The notes under the pieces are model-generated. The model worked only from the letters and a program-made list of their open reading frames with translations. It did no database searches and was not told where the DNA came from. 64,000 bases of DNA from assembly GCA_014654265.1 (NCBI GenBank), contig JACWDI010000001.1, positions 248,001 through 312,000 of the forward strand, in the 5' to 3' direction. Position 1 is the first letter of the stretch; each line of letters starts with the position of its first letter. The stretch is from Pelagibacterales bacterium SAG-MED11 (GTDB lineage Bacteria; Pseudomonadota; Alphaproteobacteria; Pelagibacterales; Pelagibacteraceae). This document shows, in pieces, positions 51,158 to 62,939 of this stretch. Both the position numbers and the translations under genes were made by a program.

Positions 51158-51991
51158 GTGTCAAAAATAAAACTTAGTGAAAATTTTATAAGAAGCACCG
51201 TTAAGCTTGCACTTAATGAGGATTTGTTTCCATCAGGAGATATAACCTCTAATCTTGTTGAAAATAATAAAATAATAAAAGTAAAACTAATATCAAATCA
51301 AGATGCTATAATTGGTGGTCTTTTATTTGCTAAACATGCTTTTTCTTTAGTTGATAAAAAAATTAAATTCTTAATAAAAAAAAAAGATGGTTCTTTTGTA
51401 AAAAAAAAGTCATTAATTGCTACAGTACAAGGAAAAGCCCAGAATATATTAATTGCAGAGAGAGTTGCTTTAAATTATTTGTCTCATATTTCAGGAATTG
51501 CAACTAAAACAAACCAGTTTGTTAAATTGGCTGGTAAAAAATGTAAAATTTGTTGTACACGTAAAACAATTCCAAACTTAAGAGTAATTCAAAAATATGC
51601 TGTGAAACTGGGTGGAGGAACTAATCATAGATTTAATTTAAGTGATGAGTATTTGATTAAAGACAATCATATAGCTTCTTCAAATATTAAAAGTTTAGTC
51701 TCTTTAGCTATCAAAAATAAAAAAAGAAAAAAAATTACAGTTGAAGTTGATAATTTAAAACAACTTAAACAAATAATAGGACTCAAATTTAACACTGTTT
51801 TATTTGACAATATGAATATTAAAGATTTAAAAACAGGCATTAAGATTGCAAAGAAATATTATGAAACTGAAGCTTCAGGAAATATAAATCTCAAAACTGT
51901 TAAAAAAGTTGCTGCAACTGGGGTAGATAGAATCTCAGTTGGAAGCATCACTCATAGTGCTCCAGCTATTGATTTTAAATTAGAAATTTAA
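51158..51991 (+). CDS. nadC: Nicotinate-nucleotide diphosphorylase (GTG start)
   Basis: LNEDLFPSGDITSNL; ERVALNYLSHISGIAT; CTRKTIPNLRVIQKYAVKLGGGTNHRFNLSDEYLIKDNH. Confidence 0.95.
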   Translation: MSKIKLSENFIRSTVKLALNEDLFPSGDITSNLVENNKIIKVKLISNQDAIIGGLLFAKHAFSLVDKKIKFLIKKKDGSFVKKKSLIATVQGKAQNILIAERVALNYLSHISGIATKTNQFVKLAGKKCKICCTRKTIPNLRVIQKYAVKLGGGTNHRFNLSDEYLIKDNHIASSNIKSLVSLAIKNKKRKKITVEVDNLKQLKQIIGLKFNTVLFDNMNIKDLKTGIKIAKKYYETEASGNINLKTVKKVAATGVDRISVGSITHSAPAIDFKLEI

Positions 51992-52359
51992 TTAACAAAT
52001 TTTGAAAGATCAGGTTTAAAATAATTAGGTCCTTTCATAACTTTTCCTGATTCATTATAAATTGGTTTTCCTTTTTCATCTAATTTACTCATATTAGAGT
52101 TTTGAACTTCTTCAAAACACTTATCTAAATCAATGCCAAATGCATGCCCTGCTCCATAAGTAACATACAAGATATCTGTAAGTGCATCTGCTACCTCTAG
52201 TAAATCATTATTATTCATGGCTTCTGTAAGTTCCTCAAGTTCCTCTTTAATAAGATCGATCCTTAGTTTATTGATTTTATCTGTACTAAATGCAGGTTTA
52301 TCCTTTACCTCTTGACCAAAAGTTTTCATGAAAGTTCCAACCTTACTAAAATTTGACAT
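51988..52359 (-). CDS. MazG-like/PRA-PH-type nucleotide pyrophosphohydrolase
   Basis: LIKEELEELTEAMNNNDLLEVADALTDILYVTYGAGHAFGID. Confidence 0.82.
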   Translation of the reverse strand: MSNFSKVGTFMKTFGQEVKDKPAFSTDKINKLRIDLIKEELEELTEAMNNNDLLEVADALTDILYVTYGAGHAFGIDLDKCFEEVQNSNMSKLDEKGKPIYNESGKVMKGPNYFKPDLSKFVN

Positions 52360-52425
52360 ATTGCTCCTGTAAGTTTTATAAAATTAATGTATATTTATAA
52401 TAATTTATTAATTACTTGTTAATCA

Positions 52426-53814
52426 ATGAAATTAAGAAAAGAATTCGATAGCATTGGCTCGATAAATGTTCCTGGTGATAAATATTGGGGAGCTTCAACA
52501 CAAAGATCAAAAAAATATTTTGATATTGGTGAGTTTTTAGTCAGACCAGTTTTAATCAGATCAATAGCTATTATTAAAAAAGCTGCTGCAATAGTTCATG
52601 GTAAAGAAAAACAAATCTTACCACAAATTTCAAAAGCTATCATAAAAGCATCTAATGAAGTTATATCTGGTAAGTTAGATGAGCATTTTCCTTTAAAAGT
52701 TTGGCAAACAGGCTCTGGTACTCAAACAAATATGAATGTTAATGAAGTTATAGCAAATAGAGCAATTGAAATTTTAGGGGGCAAAAAAGGTTCTAAAAAA
52801 CCTGTTCACCCCAATGACCATGTCAATAAATCTCAATCTACTAATGATGTATTTCCCACTGCGATGCATATTGCTATTGCAATGGAAACAAAAAATAAAT
52901 TATTGCCCTCTTTAGAGTTATTAAACAAAGAGTTAAAAAAAAAAGTTTCTAAGTTCAAAAATATAATTAAAGTGGGTAGAACTCACTTACAAGATGCAAC
53001 ACCATTGTCTTTAGGACAAGAATTTTCTGGATACCAATCTCAGATAGAGGATTGTATTAGTAGAATAAAAAATGCTTTGAATGAAATTTACTCATTAGCT
53101 CAAGGTGGTACTGCTGTTGGAACTGGAATTAATAGCAAAAAAGGTTTTGATAAAAAAATTATCAATGAAATAAAAAAGATTACCAAACTACCTTTTAAAC
53201 CAACTAAAAATAAATTTGCAGCTTTAGCAGCCCACGATGAAATAGTAAATTTTTCTGGTACTTTAAATACCACAGCAGTTAGTTTAATGAAAATTGCAAA
53301 CGATATTAGATTTTTGGGATCTGGTCCTAGAGCTGGATATGGTGAAATCATTTTACCCGCTAATGAACCTGGTTCCTCAATAATGCCTGGTAAAGTTAAT
53401 CCAACACAATCAGAAGCCGTAACAATGGTATGTGTTAAAGTTATTGGAAATCATAATGGGATTACAATGGCAGGTTCTCATGGTCACTTTGAATTAAATG
53501 TTTTTAAACCTTTAATTGCTCACAATATCTTACAATCAATTGATCTACTAGCAGACAGCACTAATAATTTTTCATTGTATTGTGTTAAAGGAATAAGAGC
53601 TGACAAAATTAAAATTAAAAAATTTTTAGATAATTCTTTAATGTTAGTTACTGCACTAGCACCTCATATTGGTTACGACAATGCTGCTAAGATTGCTAAA
53701 TCAGCTTTAAAAAAAGGAACTACTTTAAAAGAGGAAGCTTTAAAAACTGACTTAATTAGTAAAAAAGATTTTGAAAGAATTGTAGATCCTAAAAAAATGA
53801 TCTACCCAAAGTAA
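52426..53814 (+). CDS. fumC: Class II fumarate hydratase
   Basis: [44 protein letters not shown]. Confidence 0.97.
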   Translation: MKLRKEFDSIGSINVPGDKYWGASTQRSKKYFDIGEFLVRPVLIRSIAIIKKAAAIVHGKEKQILPQISKAIIKASNEVISGKLDEHFPLKVWQTGSGTQTNMNVNEVIANRAIEILGGKKGSKKPVHPNDHVNKSQSTNDVFPTAMHIAIAMETKNKLLPSLELLNKELKKKVSKFKNIIKVGRTHLQDATPLSLGQEFSGYQSQIEDCISRIKNALNEIYSLAQGGTAVGTGINSKKGFDKKIINEIKKITKLPFKPTKNKFAALAAHDEIVNFSGTLNTTAVSLMKIANDIRFLGSGPRAGYGEIILPANEPGSSIMPGKVNPTQSEAVTMVCVKVIGNHNGITMAGSHGHFELNVFKPLIAHNILQSIDLLADSTNNFSLYCVKGIRADKIKIKKFLDNSLMLVTALAPHIGYDNAAKIAKSALKKGTTLKEEALKTDLISKKDFERIVDPKKMIYPK

Positions 53815-55286
53815 GATAAAAAAATATTATTAACAAAGCTTTTAAATGTTATTTTATTAAAAACTTTTTCATCACTTGAATTGAAATTCATTATAAATCT
53901 ATCTAATTTTTCATTTGATTTACCATCAATCCTAAAATTATCGAAAGAGACCTTTTTTTCAATTATGTCATAATTGAAATCAAATTCTATTTGTTCTAAT
54001 TTTTTTCTCAAATCTTTACTAATTTGAAAATGTCTAAAAAAGTCATCTTTTTCTTTAATAGTTATCAACATTCTACCATTAAAGTTAATTGTATCCTCAT
54101 CATAATCTATTAAACCCTCGACTAATGATAAATCTATATTTTCCTTCCATTTAACATTTGATTTAGAAAAAGTTAAATCGCCTTCCTCTACTCTCAATTT
54201 TAAACTTAAATCAGCGAAACGATCAAAATCAACTATTTTTTTTATATTAATATTTACTTCAGCATTTAAATTTTCATTACTTATTATTTTAGTTTTAATA
54301 ATATCATTTATTAATAGATTATTAATTAATTCTGAAAATTTTAAGTTTTGGTAATTTAAATTTGAGACCATATAAAAAGGTTTAAATTCAATATATCCGT
54401 CATAAGTCTTATTAGAGTCCTTCAAAGAAAAATCTAACGAATTTTCTTTTAACTCATAATTTATAAGGTTGCTTTTATTTTTAAAATTAATTTTTAAAAA
54501 TCCGGTCTTATTTTTTTCATTATAATTAATTTGATTCTCAATTTTCAACCTTAATTTATTTAAAACTAATGTTGTAAATGAGTTTTGATTTAATTTATCA
54601 TTTTTGATTATTATCTTATATGGCAAATTAAAAATCTTATTTTTAGATGAATAAATATTATTCAAATTTGTAAAATCAAAAAAGAATTTACTTTTTTCTA
54701 TTTGGTTTATAAATAAAACTTCTCCATCTTTATCTAGAAAAAAAATACTGCTATTTTTAATAATAAGTTTTTGTCTATTTGGCTCAGCTTCTAAAATGTT
54801 AATAAAAAAATTTAAATCTGACTTTTTAATATTAAATTCTAATTTATTAAAAATTAAGTCAATAATTTTAATCTGATCAAATTTAAAAAAATTTTTAAAC
54901 CCTATGAAAACTTTCAAGTTATTTACAACTGCTATTTCTTTTTTATCATTTAATATGGATAAATTTTTTGCAACAAAATGTGGCTTCGGAAATAAGCCAT
55001 AATTTATTTCATCACTAAATTCTATTCTAATCTTATATGTTAAAAAAAGTTGATTCTTTATTTCTTTTTGAATTAAATCTTTATTGTATGCAGTTGGAAC
55101 TAAAAAGTAAGCAAGGGTCAAAAAAACAATTCCTGCAAACACGAAAATAACTCTATTATCTCTAGTGAATTGAAATTTTTTAGGATTTGAGATGAATGAT
55201 CTCAGCTTATTAAAATAGCTTTCTATTAAATTATTTATAGATAAGATTTGTTTTCCAATTTTTTTAAATGATAAATTTTTTCCCAT
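53802..55286 (-). CDS. AsmA-like membrane-anchored protein
   Basis: Single N-terminal TM then long beta-rich periplasmic domain ([46 protein letters not shown]). Confidence 0.7.
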   Translation of the reverse strand: MGKNLSFKKIGKQILSINNLIESYFNKLRSFISNPKKFQFTRDNRVIFVFAGIVFLTLAYFLVPTAYNKDLIQKEIKNQLFLTYKIRIEFSDEINYGLFPKPHFVAKNLSILNDKKEIAVVNNLKVFIGFKNFFKFDQIKIIDLIFNKLEFNIKKSDLNFFINILEAEPNRQKLIIKNSSIFFLDKDGEVLFINQIEKSKFFFDFTNLNNIYSSKNKIFNLPYKIIIKNDKLNQNSFTTLVLNKLRLKIENQINYNEKNKTGFLKINFKNKSNLINYELKENSLDFSLKDSNKTYDGYIEFKPFYMVSNLNYQNLKFSELINNLLINDIIKTKIISNENLNAEVNINIKKIVDFDRFADLSLKLRVEEGDLTFSKSNVKWKENIDLSLVEGLIDYDEDTINFNGRMLITIKEKDDFFRHFQISKDLRKKLEQIEFDFNYDIIEKKVSFDNFRIDGKSNEKLDRFIMNFNSSDEKVFNKITFKSFVNNIFLSYFG

Positions 55287-55320
55287 AAAAATTGGAACAA
55301 GTTATAATTAAAAATTAAAA

Positions 55321-57354
55321 ATGTTAAACTCTGAATATATTAAAAATCTAAATAAAGCTCAAAAAGAAGCGGTTATGCACCTTGATGGGCCTCTATTAAT
55401 AGTGGCAGGAGCAGGTTCGGGAAAAACAAAAGTCCTTACCACCAGAATAGCTAATATTATTAGAGAGAAAAAAGCATATCCCAATCAAATCTTAGCAGTA
55501 ACTTTCACAAATAAAGCAGCAAAAGAAATGCAATTAAGAGTGAGTAAAATTCTTGGTTCTGCTGCTACAGGATTATCTTGGTTAGGAACTTTTCACTCTA
55601 TATGTGCTAAACTTTTAAGAAAACATGCTCCAGCAGTAAATCTTAATTCAAATTTTACAATCATCGATACAGATGATCAAACCAGATTAATTAAAAATAT
55701 TTGTAAGGCAGAAAACATTGATATTAAACAGTTAGCTCCAAGATATATTTTAACAATAATTGATAGATGGAAAAATAAAGGCTTCTATCCAGATGAAGTT
55801 AAAATTAATCAAAAAGATATTTACGAAAAAACTGTATTACCAATATATAAAATTTATCAACAAAAACTTACTGACCTAAATTCTTGTGATTTCGGAGATT
55901 TGATTTTACATGCTGTTAAAATTTTAGAAAAAAATTTAGATATTAGAGAAATCTATTCAAAAAATTTCAAATATGTTTTAGTTGACGAATATCAAGATAC
56001 AAACTTTATTCAGAGCAAATGGTTGAAATTACTCTCTGAGAAGAATAAAAACATTTGTTGTGTGGGAGACGATGATCAGTCTATTTATAGTTGGAGAGGT
56101 GCAGAAATAAAAAATTTTTTAGAGTTTGATCAAGTTTATGAAAACACAAAAATAATTAGACTTGAAGAAAACTATCGATCTACAGAAAATATTTTATCAG
56201 TTGCATCCAATCTAATATCAAATAATCAAAATAGAGTTGGCAAAACCCTTAAAACTACGATGGAAGAAGGAGAGTTAGTCAAGTTAAATTGTTTTAAGAA
56301 TGGAAAAGATGAAGCAATAGGTATTTCTGATGAAATTGAAAAATTAAAAAAAAAATTCACTTATAATAATATTACAATTCTTGTAAGAGCAATATTTCAA
56401 ACAAGAGAATTCGAAGAAAGATTTTTGAAAATTGGTTTGCCTTACAGAATTTTGGGAGGTACTAAATTTTATGAAAGAGCTGAAATCAAAGACTGTGTAG
56501 CTTATTTGAGATTAATATATCAAGAGAGGGATGATTTGGCTTTTGAAAGAATAGTGAATAATCCAAAACGTTCAATTGGGGAAAGTTCTCTTAAAAGTAT
56601 ACATGAATATTCTAAAAAGTATAAAATTTGTTTGGAAAGTTCATCTAAGAAAATGATACAAGAAAATCTAATCAAACCTAAAGCAAAAATTGGTTTGTCT
56701 TCATTTTTAGAATTAATTTTTAAATGGAGAAATGATTTAAAAGTAAAACAAATAAACCATGTAAAATTACTTCAAACAGTTTTAGATGAATCTGGTTATT
56801 CTGCAATGTTAAAAAATAAAAAAGATGTTGATAATGAAAATAGACTTGAGAATATTAAAGAACTTTTAAGTGCAATGAAAGAATTTGATAATTTAGAAAG
56901 TTTTCTAGAGCATGTCTCTCTAGCTACCTCAGTTGATCAAGAATGGGAGGGAGAAAAGATTAACATGATGACTATGCACGCTGCAAAAGGTTTGGAGTTT
57001 GAAGTTGTTTTTTTACCGGGATGGGAGGAAGGTCTATTTCCCCATCAAAAATCTATTGAGGAAAAAGGTCAAAGTGGCCTTGAGGAAGAAAGAAGATTGG
57101 CATATGTCGGACTGACAAGAGCTAAAAAAAAAGCAATTATATCGTTTTCTATGAATAGATTTTATCAAGGTGATTGGATTGATAGTATGGCTTCAAGATT
57201 CATTGATGAATTACCAGAAAAATATTTGGAAAAAAATTCATTTTTTGATGAAGAAAAAGAGGAATTAGAAGAATTTGAATTTAATCAAGATTTTGATAAT
57301 GACGATAACATCAAAAGTCCAGGATGGATAAGATATCAAAAACGAATTAAATGA
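55321..57354 (+). CDS. uvrD: UvrD/PcrA-family DNA helicase
   Basis: LIVAGAGSGKTKVLTTRIANII; AVTFTNKAAKEM; VDEYQDTN; VGDDDQSIYSWRGAEI; MTMHAAKGLEFEVVFLPGWEEGLFPH. Confidence 0.96.
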   Translation: MLNSEYIKNLNKAQKEAVMHLDGPLLIVAGAGSGKTKVLTTRIANIIREKKAYPNQILAVTFTNKAAKEMQLRVSKILGSAATGLSWLGTFHSICAKLLRKHAPAVNLNSNFTIIDTDDQTRLIKNICKAENIDIKQLAPRYILTIIDRWKNKGFYPDEVKINQKDIYEKTVLPIYKIYQQKLTDLNSCDFGDLILHAVKILEKNLDIREIYSKNFKYVLVDEYQDTNFIQSKWLKLLSEKNKNICCVGDDDQSIYSWRGAEIKNFLEFDQVYENTKIIRLEENYRSTENILSVASNLISNNQNRVGKTLKTTMEEGELVKLNCFKNGKDEAIGISDEIEKLKKKFTYNNITILVRAIFQTREFEERFLKIGLPYRILGGTKFYERAEIKDCVAYLRLIYQERDDLAFERIVNNPKRSIGESSLKSIHEYSKKYKICLESSSKKMIQENLIKPKAKIGLSSFLELIFKWRNDLKVKQINHVKLLQTVLDESGYSAMLKNKKDVDNENRLENIKELLSAMKEFDNLESFLEHVSLATSVDQEWEGEKINMMTMHAAKGLEFEVVFLPGWEEGLFPHQKSIEEKGQSGLEEERRLAYVGLTRAKKKAIISFSMNRFYQGDWIDSMASRFIDELPEKYLEKNSFFDEEKEELEEFEFNQDFDNDDNIKSPGWIRYQKRIK

Positions 57355-59051
57355 TAAAAAAGAGAATTCAAAAATTAATTAATAGATTCGATAAATATAA
57401 AATTGATGGCTATGTAATTCCTAAAAATGATGAGTTTTTTTCTGAATATTCAAAAAATGATAGATTAAAAACGATATCAAATTTTACTGGTTCAGCAGGT
57501 TATTCTGTTATCTTAAAAGATAAATATTATTTATTTGTTGATGGAAGATATACAATTCAAGCTGAAAAAGAGTCTGGTAAAATTTTTAAGATAGTAAGTT
57601 ACGATAAAATTGTAAATTGCAATTTATTTAAAAATCTTACTTTAGGAGTTGATCCAAAAATATTTACCTCCCAACAAATTAAAAGATATTTTAGCAAACA
57701 CAATAAAATTAAGATTATTAAAGAGAATCTAATTGATCAAGTATATAAAGAAAAATCTTTTTTTCATAAACCTTTCTTTTCAATCGAAGATAATATAGTT
57801 GGAGAAAGTTATGAAGCAAAGCTTTTAAAAATCAAAAAATATCTTAACAAAAATAATTCAGATTTAATGTTTATAACTGCTCCTGAGAATGTTGCATGGT
57901 TATTGAACATCCGAGGATTTGATAATCCCAATAGTCCAATACCAAACTGCCATTTATTGATAGATAAAAAGAATAATCCATATTTGATTTGTGAAAAAAA
58001 GAAGGCCAAAAAGATAATTTTAGAAAAAAAAATTAGAAAAAAACAAGTTATAGAATTTAAAAATTTTGAAAAACTCATCGAAAATCTCAAGGGAAATAAA
58101 ATTATTATTGATTATAAAACTTGTTCATTATTCTTTGAGAATATTTTAAAAAAAAAGTTTAAGATTTTAAAAAAAGAAGATCCTATTTATTTGTTTAAAT
58201 CAATTAAAAGTAATAAAGAGATAAAAAATATGATTTATAGCCATATAATAGATGGTACCGCTCTAACTAAATTTCTTTATTGGATGAAAATAAAGAATAG
58301 GAAAAAGATTACTGAATATGAAGCTCAAAACAAATTAGAATATTTTAGAAAAAAAAATAAAAAATATCTTTATCCAAGTTTCAATACTATCGCTGGGACT
58401 GGATCTAATGGAGCTATTGTTCATTATAGAGCAACAAAAAATAATTCTAAAAATATAAAAAAAAGTGACATTTTTTTGTGTGACTCAGGAGGGCAATATA
58501 AATATGGAACTACTGATGTTACTAGGACAATTTGTTTTTCAAAACCAAAAAAAAGAATAAAGAATATTTTTACCAGAGTTTTAAAAGGTCATATTGCAGT
58601 TTTTCAGTCTGATCTAACTAAATATAAAACTGGCAAAGATATTGATATACGGGCAAGAAAATTTTTAAAAAAAATTAATTTAGATTACGCCCATGGAACA
58701 GGACACGGGGTTGGTTTCTTTTTAAATGTTCATGAAGGGCCGCAATCAATCTCTAAATTTAATAAAATTAATATTCGGGAAGGTATGATTTTAAGTAACG
58801 AACCAGGCTTTTATAAAAAAAATGATTTTGGAATTAGAATTGAAAATTTAATTTATGTGAAAAAAATTCACAATAAGCTTTATTTTGAAAATTTAACTTT
58901 AGCTCCAATTGATAAAGATTTAATTGATCATAACCAATTAACTAAAGATGAGAAAGATTATTTATTCAAGTATAATTTGGAAGTCTATTCTAAACTTTAT
59001 AATTACCTTAATGTTAATGAAAAAAAGTGGCTAGCCAGTTTTATTTATTAA
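57351..59051 (+). CDS. pepP: Xaa-Pro aminopeptidase (M24 family)
   Basis: FTGSAGYSVILKDKYYLFVDGRYTIQA; LCDSGGQYKYGTTDVTRT; HGTGHGVGFFLNVHEGPQSI; ILSNEPGFY. Confidence 0.93.
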   Translation: MIKKRIQKLINRFDKYKIDGYVIPKNDEFFSEYSKNDRLKTISNFTGSAGYSVILKDKYYLFVDGRYTIQAEKESGKIFKIVSYDKIVNCNLFKNLTLGVDPKIFTSQQIKRYFSKHNKIKIIKENLIDQVYKEKSFFHKPFFSIEDNIVGESYEAKLLKIKKYLNKNNSDLMFITAPENVAWLLNIRGFDNPNSPIPNCHLLIDKKNNPYLICEKKKAKKIILEKKIRKKQVIEFKNFEKLIENLKGNKIIIDYKTCSLFFENILKKKFKILKKEDPIYLFKSIKSNKEIKNMIYSHIIDGTALTKFLYWMKIKNRKKITEYEAQNKLEYFRKKNKKYLYPSFNTIAGTGSNGAIVHYRATKNNSKNIKKSDIFLCDSGGQYKYGTTDVTRTICFSKPKKRIKNIFTRVLKGHIAVFQSDLTKYKTGKDIDIRARKFLKKINLDYAHGTGHGVGFFLNVHEGPQSISKFNKINIREGMILSNEPGFYKKNDFGIRIENLIYVKKIHNKLYFENLTLAPIDKDLIDHNQLTKDEKDYLFKYNLEVYSKLYNYLNVNEKKWLASFIY

Positions 59052-61058
59052 TCTAAGCCATTCAGATTGGTTTATAATTTTTATATTTAATTCTTTGGCA
59101 GCTTCAATTTTTCTATTTGTAGGTTTTTCACCTATAATTAAATAATCAAGTTTTTTTGATACATTACTAATTATTGAACCAGAATTTTTTTCAATTAAAG
59201 ATTTAGCCTCAGCCCTACTTATACCATTTAGTTTACCAGTTAACATAAATGTTTTATTACTTAAAATTCCACCCTTTTTATTCTCAATAGCCTTTTTAAT
59301 ATTTAAAATTTTTTGAAGATTATTTATTATATTTAAATTGGTTTTATTTTTAAAAAAATTTTTAATAGAATTAATTTGTGTTTCTCCTATTCCATCAATA
59401 TTTAGTAGATCATCAAATTTGTCATCTTTTGAAAGATTAACAAAACTTTCTGATGACTTTAGTGTTTTAGCTATCAATTTTGCATTTTCAAAACCTATGT
59501 GTCTTATACCAAGTGAATAAATAAATCTTTCAAATGAAATATTTTTTTTATCATCTATTGCATATTTAAGATTTAAAACTGATTGCTTACCCCAGCCATC
59601 TAATGACTCTATCTTTTTATAATTTAGATTGAATATATCTTGTGGAAGTCTTACTAATTTTAAATCCCAAAAATTTTCAACTATTTTTTTACCAAAACCG
59701 TCAATATTAAAACCTTCCTTCGAGACAAAATGTTTTAGTCTTTCCTTGGCCATTCTATCGCAGTCAAACCCTCTATCAGGACATCTTCTTACTGCATCAA
59801 ATTTTTTAGTTATCTTGTTGTATTCCTTTATTGTTTCATAACCACATGGGCACTTTTTTGGAAAAATAAATTTTTTAGACTCCTTTTTTCTTTTTTTTAC
59901 ATCTACTGAAACAACGTGAGGAATCACATCACCAGCTCTTTCTACGACAACTGTATCATTTATTCTAATATCTTTTCTTATTATTTCATCCTCATTATGG
60001 AGAGTTGCATTTGAAACAACTACCCCACCAATATTTAATGGGTTTATTTTTGCTACAGGAGTTAAGGCACCCGTTCTTCCTACCTGAATATCTATATTAA
60101 TTATTTTGGAAATACCCTTATTAGCAGAAAATTTATGTGCTATCGCCCATCGTGGAGAATTTGCTACATTTCCTAAACGTTTTTGTAAATCAAAATTATT
60201 AATTTTATAAACAATCCCATCAATATCAAAATCAATCTCATTTCTTTTTTTCTCAATTTCATAATAATTATTCATTAAATTTTGAACACCTTTTAAAGTT
60301 TTATTAAATGGATTTGTTTTAAATCCCCACTCTGTTAACTTTTGTAAATATTCATTTTGTTTTTTAACTTTCATTCCTTTTTCATGACCAAATGCATAAG
60401 CTATAAATTTAAGGGGAATTTTTTTCGTATCATTTGGATTTTTTTGTCTCAAAGAACCTGATGCAGCATTTCTAGGGTTAGCAAACTTATCTTTTATTTT
60501 TTCAAAATCTTTATTGCCAATAAAAACCTCACCTCGTATATCAATGTTTGTTGGAAAATCTTTAATTAAAATTTCTTTAGGTATATCATTTATTGTTTTT
60601 AAATTTTGAGTGATATCTTCTCCTTCTTTTCCATCACCTCTAGAAAGACCCATTGTGAATTTTCCTTTTTGATAAGTCAATGATGCTGAAATTCCATCAA
60701 TCTTTGGCTCTGCACTATATTCAATTTCAAAGGAACTATCTTTATCCAAAAAATTGATTATCTTTTTTTCAAAATTAATTAAATCCTCCTCAGAGAATGC
60801 ATTTGAGAGTGAAAGCATTGAAACTTTATGAAGAACTTTTTTAAAAGTTTTTGAGGGCCTAAAGCCAACTTTTTTGGATGGAGATTCTTCACTTTTTAAA
60901 AAATCATACCTTTTTTCTAGTGAAAAAATCTCAGATTTAATTTGATCATATTCTTGATCCTCAACAAGAGGCTTGCTTAATTCATAATAATGTCTGTTGA
61001 GTTTAATTAGATTTTTAATTTTCTTTTGGTACTCTTTCTTGATCTTTATTTTATCCAT
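59031..61058 (-). CDS. ligA: NAD-dependent DNA ligase
   Basis: EPKIDGISASLTYQKGKF; RGDGKEGEDITQNLKTI; PRNAASGSLRQ; VQVGRTG-type motif; Zn Cys4; HhH; BRCT. Confidence 0.97.
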   Translation of the reverse strand: MDKIKIKKEYQKKIKNLIKLNRHYYELSKPLVEDQEYDQIKSEIFSLEKRYDFLKSEESPSKKVGFRPSKTFKKVLHKVSMLSLSNAFSEEDLINFEKKIINFLDKDSSFEIEYSAEPKIDGISASLTYQKGKFTMGLSRGDGKEGEDITQNLKTINDIPKEILIKDFPTNIDIRGEVFIGNKDFEKIKDKFANPRNAASGSLRQKNPNDTKKIPLKFIAYAFGHEKGMKVKKQNEYLQKLTEWGFKTNPFNKTLKGVQNLMNNYYEIEKKRNEIDFDIDGIVYKINNFDLQKRLGNVANSPRWAIAHKFSANKGISKIINIDIQVGRTGALTPVAKINPLNIGGVVVSNATLHNEDEIIRKDIRINDTVVVERAGDVIPHVVSVDVKKRKKESKKFIFPKKCPCGYETIKEYNKITKKFDAVRRCPDRGFDCDRMAKERLKHFVSKEGFNIDGFGKKIVENFWDLKLVRLPQDIFNLNYKKIESLDGWGKQSVLNLKYAIDDKKNISFERFIYSLGIRHIGFENAKLIAKTLKSSESFVNLSKDDKFDDLLNIDGIGETQINSIKNFFKNKTNLNIINNLQKILNIKKAIENKKGGILSNKTFMLTGKLNGISRAEAKSLIEKNSGSIISNVSKKLDYLIIGEKPTNRKIEAAKELNIKIINQSEWLRLINKTG

Positions 61059-61059
61059 C

Positions 61060-61908
61060 TCAATTGATAAGAGATTTAAATTTTTTTAGAAAACTATTAC
61101 TCTTTTTTTTATAAGTTTTAAATCTCTCCTTTTTTTTTATCTCATAGTTTTTATTAAATAAACTGTAAGAATTTTCATACCATTTTGATGATTGATAATT
61201 ATAGCCTAATAACTGAGCATATTTTTCAGCCTCATCAATCAAACCAAGAGTATAATGTACTTCAACTAATCTGTGTAACGCCTCCTCTGCGTAAATAGTT
61301 GTATCATATTCATCAGTAATTTTTTTAAATCTATTTATAGCTGGTATCCATTTTTTTTTGTCAAAATAGTATCTAGCAATATACATTTCCTTAGCAGCAA
61401 GAATATCATTAATTAAGTCTATTTTAAATTCAGCATCCATAGCATATTCGGTATCAGGGTAATTTTTTATAACTAATTGAAAATTTTTTTTTGCTTTAAT
61501 TATTGCCTGTAAATCTTTTTTTTCATCAACAATTTGTTCGTAATAACAAACTGAAAGTAAATAATAAGCATAAACTAAATCTTTATGCAATGGGTACACT
61601 TTTATAAACCTTTCTAGCTCTGCAATTGAATCTCCATAATAATCTTGGATGTAATATGAATATGCTGCCATCAAGGCAGCTTTGGGTGCCCATTTACTTT
61701 GTGGAAATAATATTTCCGCTTCATTAAATTTTTTTGCTGCAAATAAGACATCGCCACTATCTAACGCTTCCATTCCACCCTGATAAGCTTCAAGCACTTG
61801 AAAATCTAGACTTTTTTCATTGATTGTAGATTGTTGAATACTTTCTTTTGAGCAAGAATTGCCAAAAACAAGAAGTATTAAAAGTAAAAAAATCTTAAGT
61901 TTAATCAT
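61060..61908 (-). CDS. bamD: Outer membrane assembly lipoprotein BamD
   Basis: LVFGNSCSKES lipobox; TPR (GDVLFAAKKFNEAEILFPQSKWAPKAALMAAYSYYIQDYYGDSIAELERFIKVYP). Confidence 0.9.
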   Translation of the reverse strand: MIKLKIFLLLILLVFGNSCSKESIQQSTINEKSLDFQVLEAYQGGMEALDSGDVLFAAKKFNEAEILFPQSKWAPKAALMAAYSYYIQDYYGDSIAELERFIKVYPLHKDLVYAYYLLSVCYYEQIVDEKKDLQAIIKAKKNFQLVIKNYPDTEYAMDAEFKIDLINDILAAKEMYIARYYFDKKKWIPAINRFKKITDEYDTTIYAEEALHRLVEVHYTLGLIDEAEKYAQLLGYNYQSSKWYENSYSLFNKNYEIKKKERFKTYKKKSNSFLKKFKSLIN

Positions 61909-61955
61909 ATTTGTTTTATATAGATTTAACTTACAATTTAAAAGATCTATATAAC

Positions 61956-62876
61956 CTATGCAATTGATCTTAATAAACTTTTATTTATGATAGTGTGTGG
62001 AAGGTTTCTTTCTTGGATTTCAATAATTGAAAAATTTTCTTTGTTTTGGAATACCTTTTTTAATAATTGATTTGTTAAATAATGACCGCCCTGAGAGCAA
62101 TTTATACTAGCTACAATTCTATAGCCACTAGTGTAAAGATCACCAATACAATCAAGTATTTTATGATTAACAAATTCTTTAGAATTTCTAAGTTTTTCTT
62201 TATTTAATATTTCAGAACCTTTTACTACTACTGCATTATCTAGGCTTCCACCTTTTGCCAGTCCATTTTTTTTAATTTTTTCTATATCTTCATATAAACA
62301 AAAAGTTCTAGAGTTGAAAATGTCATTCAAATCATCCTCATAAACATTAACTTTATTTTTTTGATTCCCTATTACAGCATTATCATATTTTAATTGGAAA
62401 TTAATATCTAAACTTAGTTTAGAGGGTTCGATGGATATTGATCTTTCACCCTCATTGAATGATATTTTTTTTTTAATTTTTATAATCTTAATTGGGACTT
62501 CACTTTGTTTTAATCCACTAATGATTAACTTTTCAATAAATTCTTTTGCTGAACCATCTAAAATAGGGACTTCTTCGTTATCAATTTTAATTAAAGCATT
62601 GTCTATTCCCAATCCAAATAATGCACCCATCAAATGTTCTATCGTAGAAACTCTAACGCCAAAATCATTAGATATTGTGGTATTGAGTGAGGTGTTGGTA
62701 ACATTTGCAAAACTTGGAAATATTAAATTGTTATTTTTTAAATCAATTCTTTTAAATATAATTCCTGTGTTAGGTTCTGAAGGATTGATGGAAATATTAA
62801 CAATTTGGCCACTATGAAGACCTATTCCTGTAAATTTTACGGGGTTGTTAATTGTTTTTTGGTTTAATAAACTCAC
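61956..62876 (-). CDS. lpxC: UDP-3-O-acyl-N-acetylglucosamine deacetylase
   Basis: QKTINNPVKFTGIGLHSGQIVNISI; STIEHLMGALFGLGIDNALI; EVPILDGSAKEF; VNHKILDCIGDLY. Confidence 0.96.
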   Translation of the reverse strand: MSLLNQKTINNPVKFTGIGLHSGQIVNISINPSEPNTGIIFKRIDLKNNNLIFPSFANVTNTSLNTTISNDFGVRVSTIEHLMGALFGLGIDNALIKIDNEEVPILDGSAKEFIEKLIISGLKQSEVPIKIIKIKKKISFNEGERSISIEPSKLSLDINFQLKYDNAVIGNQKNKVNVYEDDLNDIFNSRTFCLYEDIEKIKKNGLAKGGSLDNAVVVKGSEILNKEKLRNSKEFVNHKILDCIGDLYTSGYRIVASINCSQGGHYLTNQLLKKVFQNKENFSIIEIQERNLPHTIINKSLLRSIA

Positions 62877-62939
62877 AACGCACTTTTAAGACTGAAGATC
62901 AGAAAACTGAAAACAACAAATATTACTGTAAAATACAGG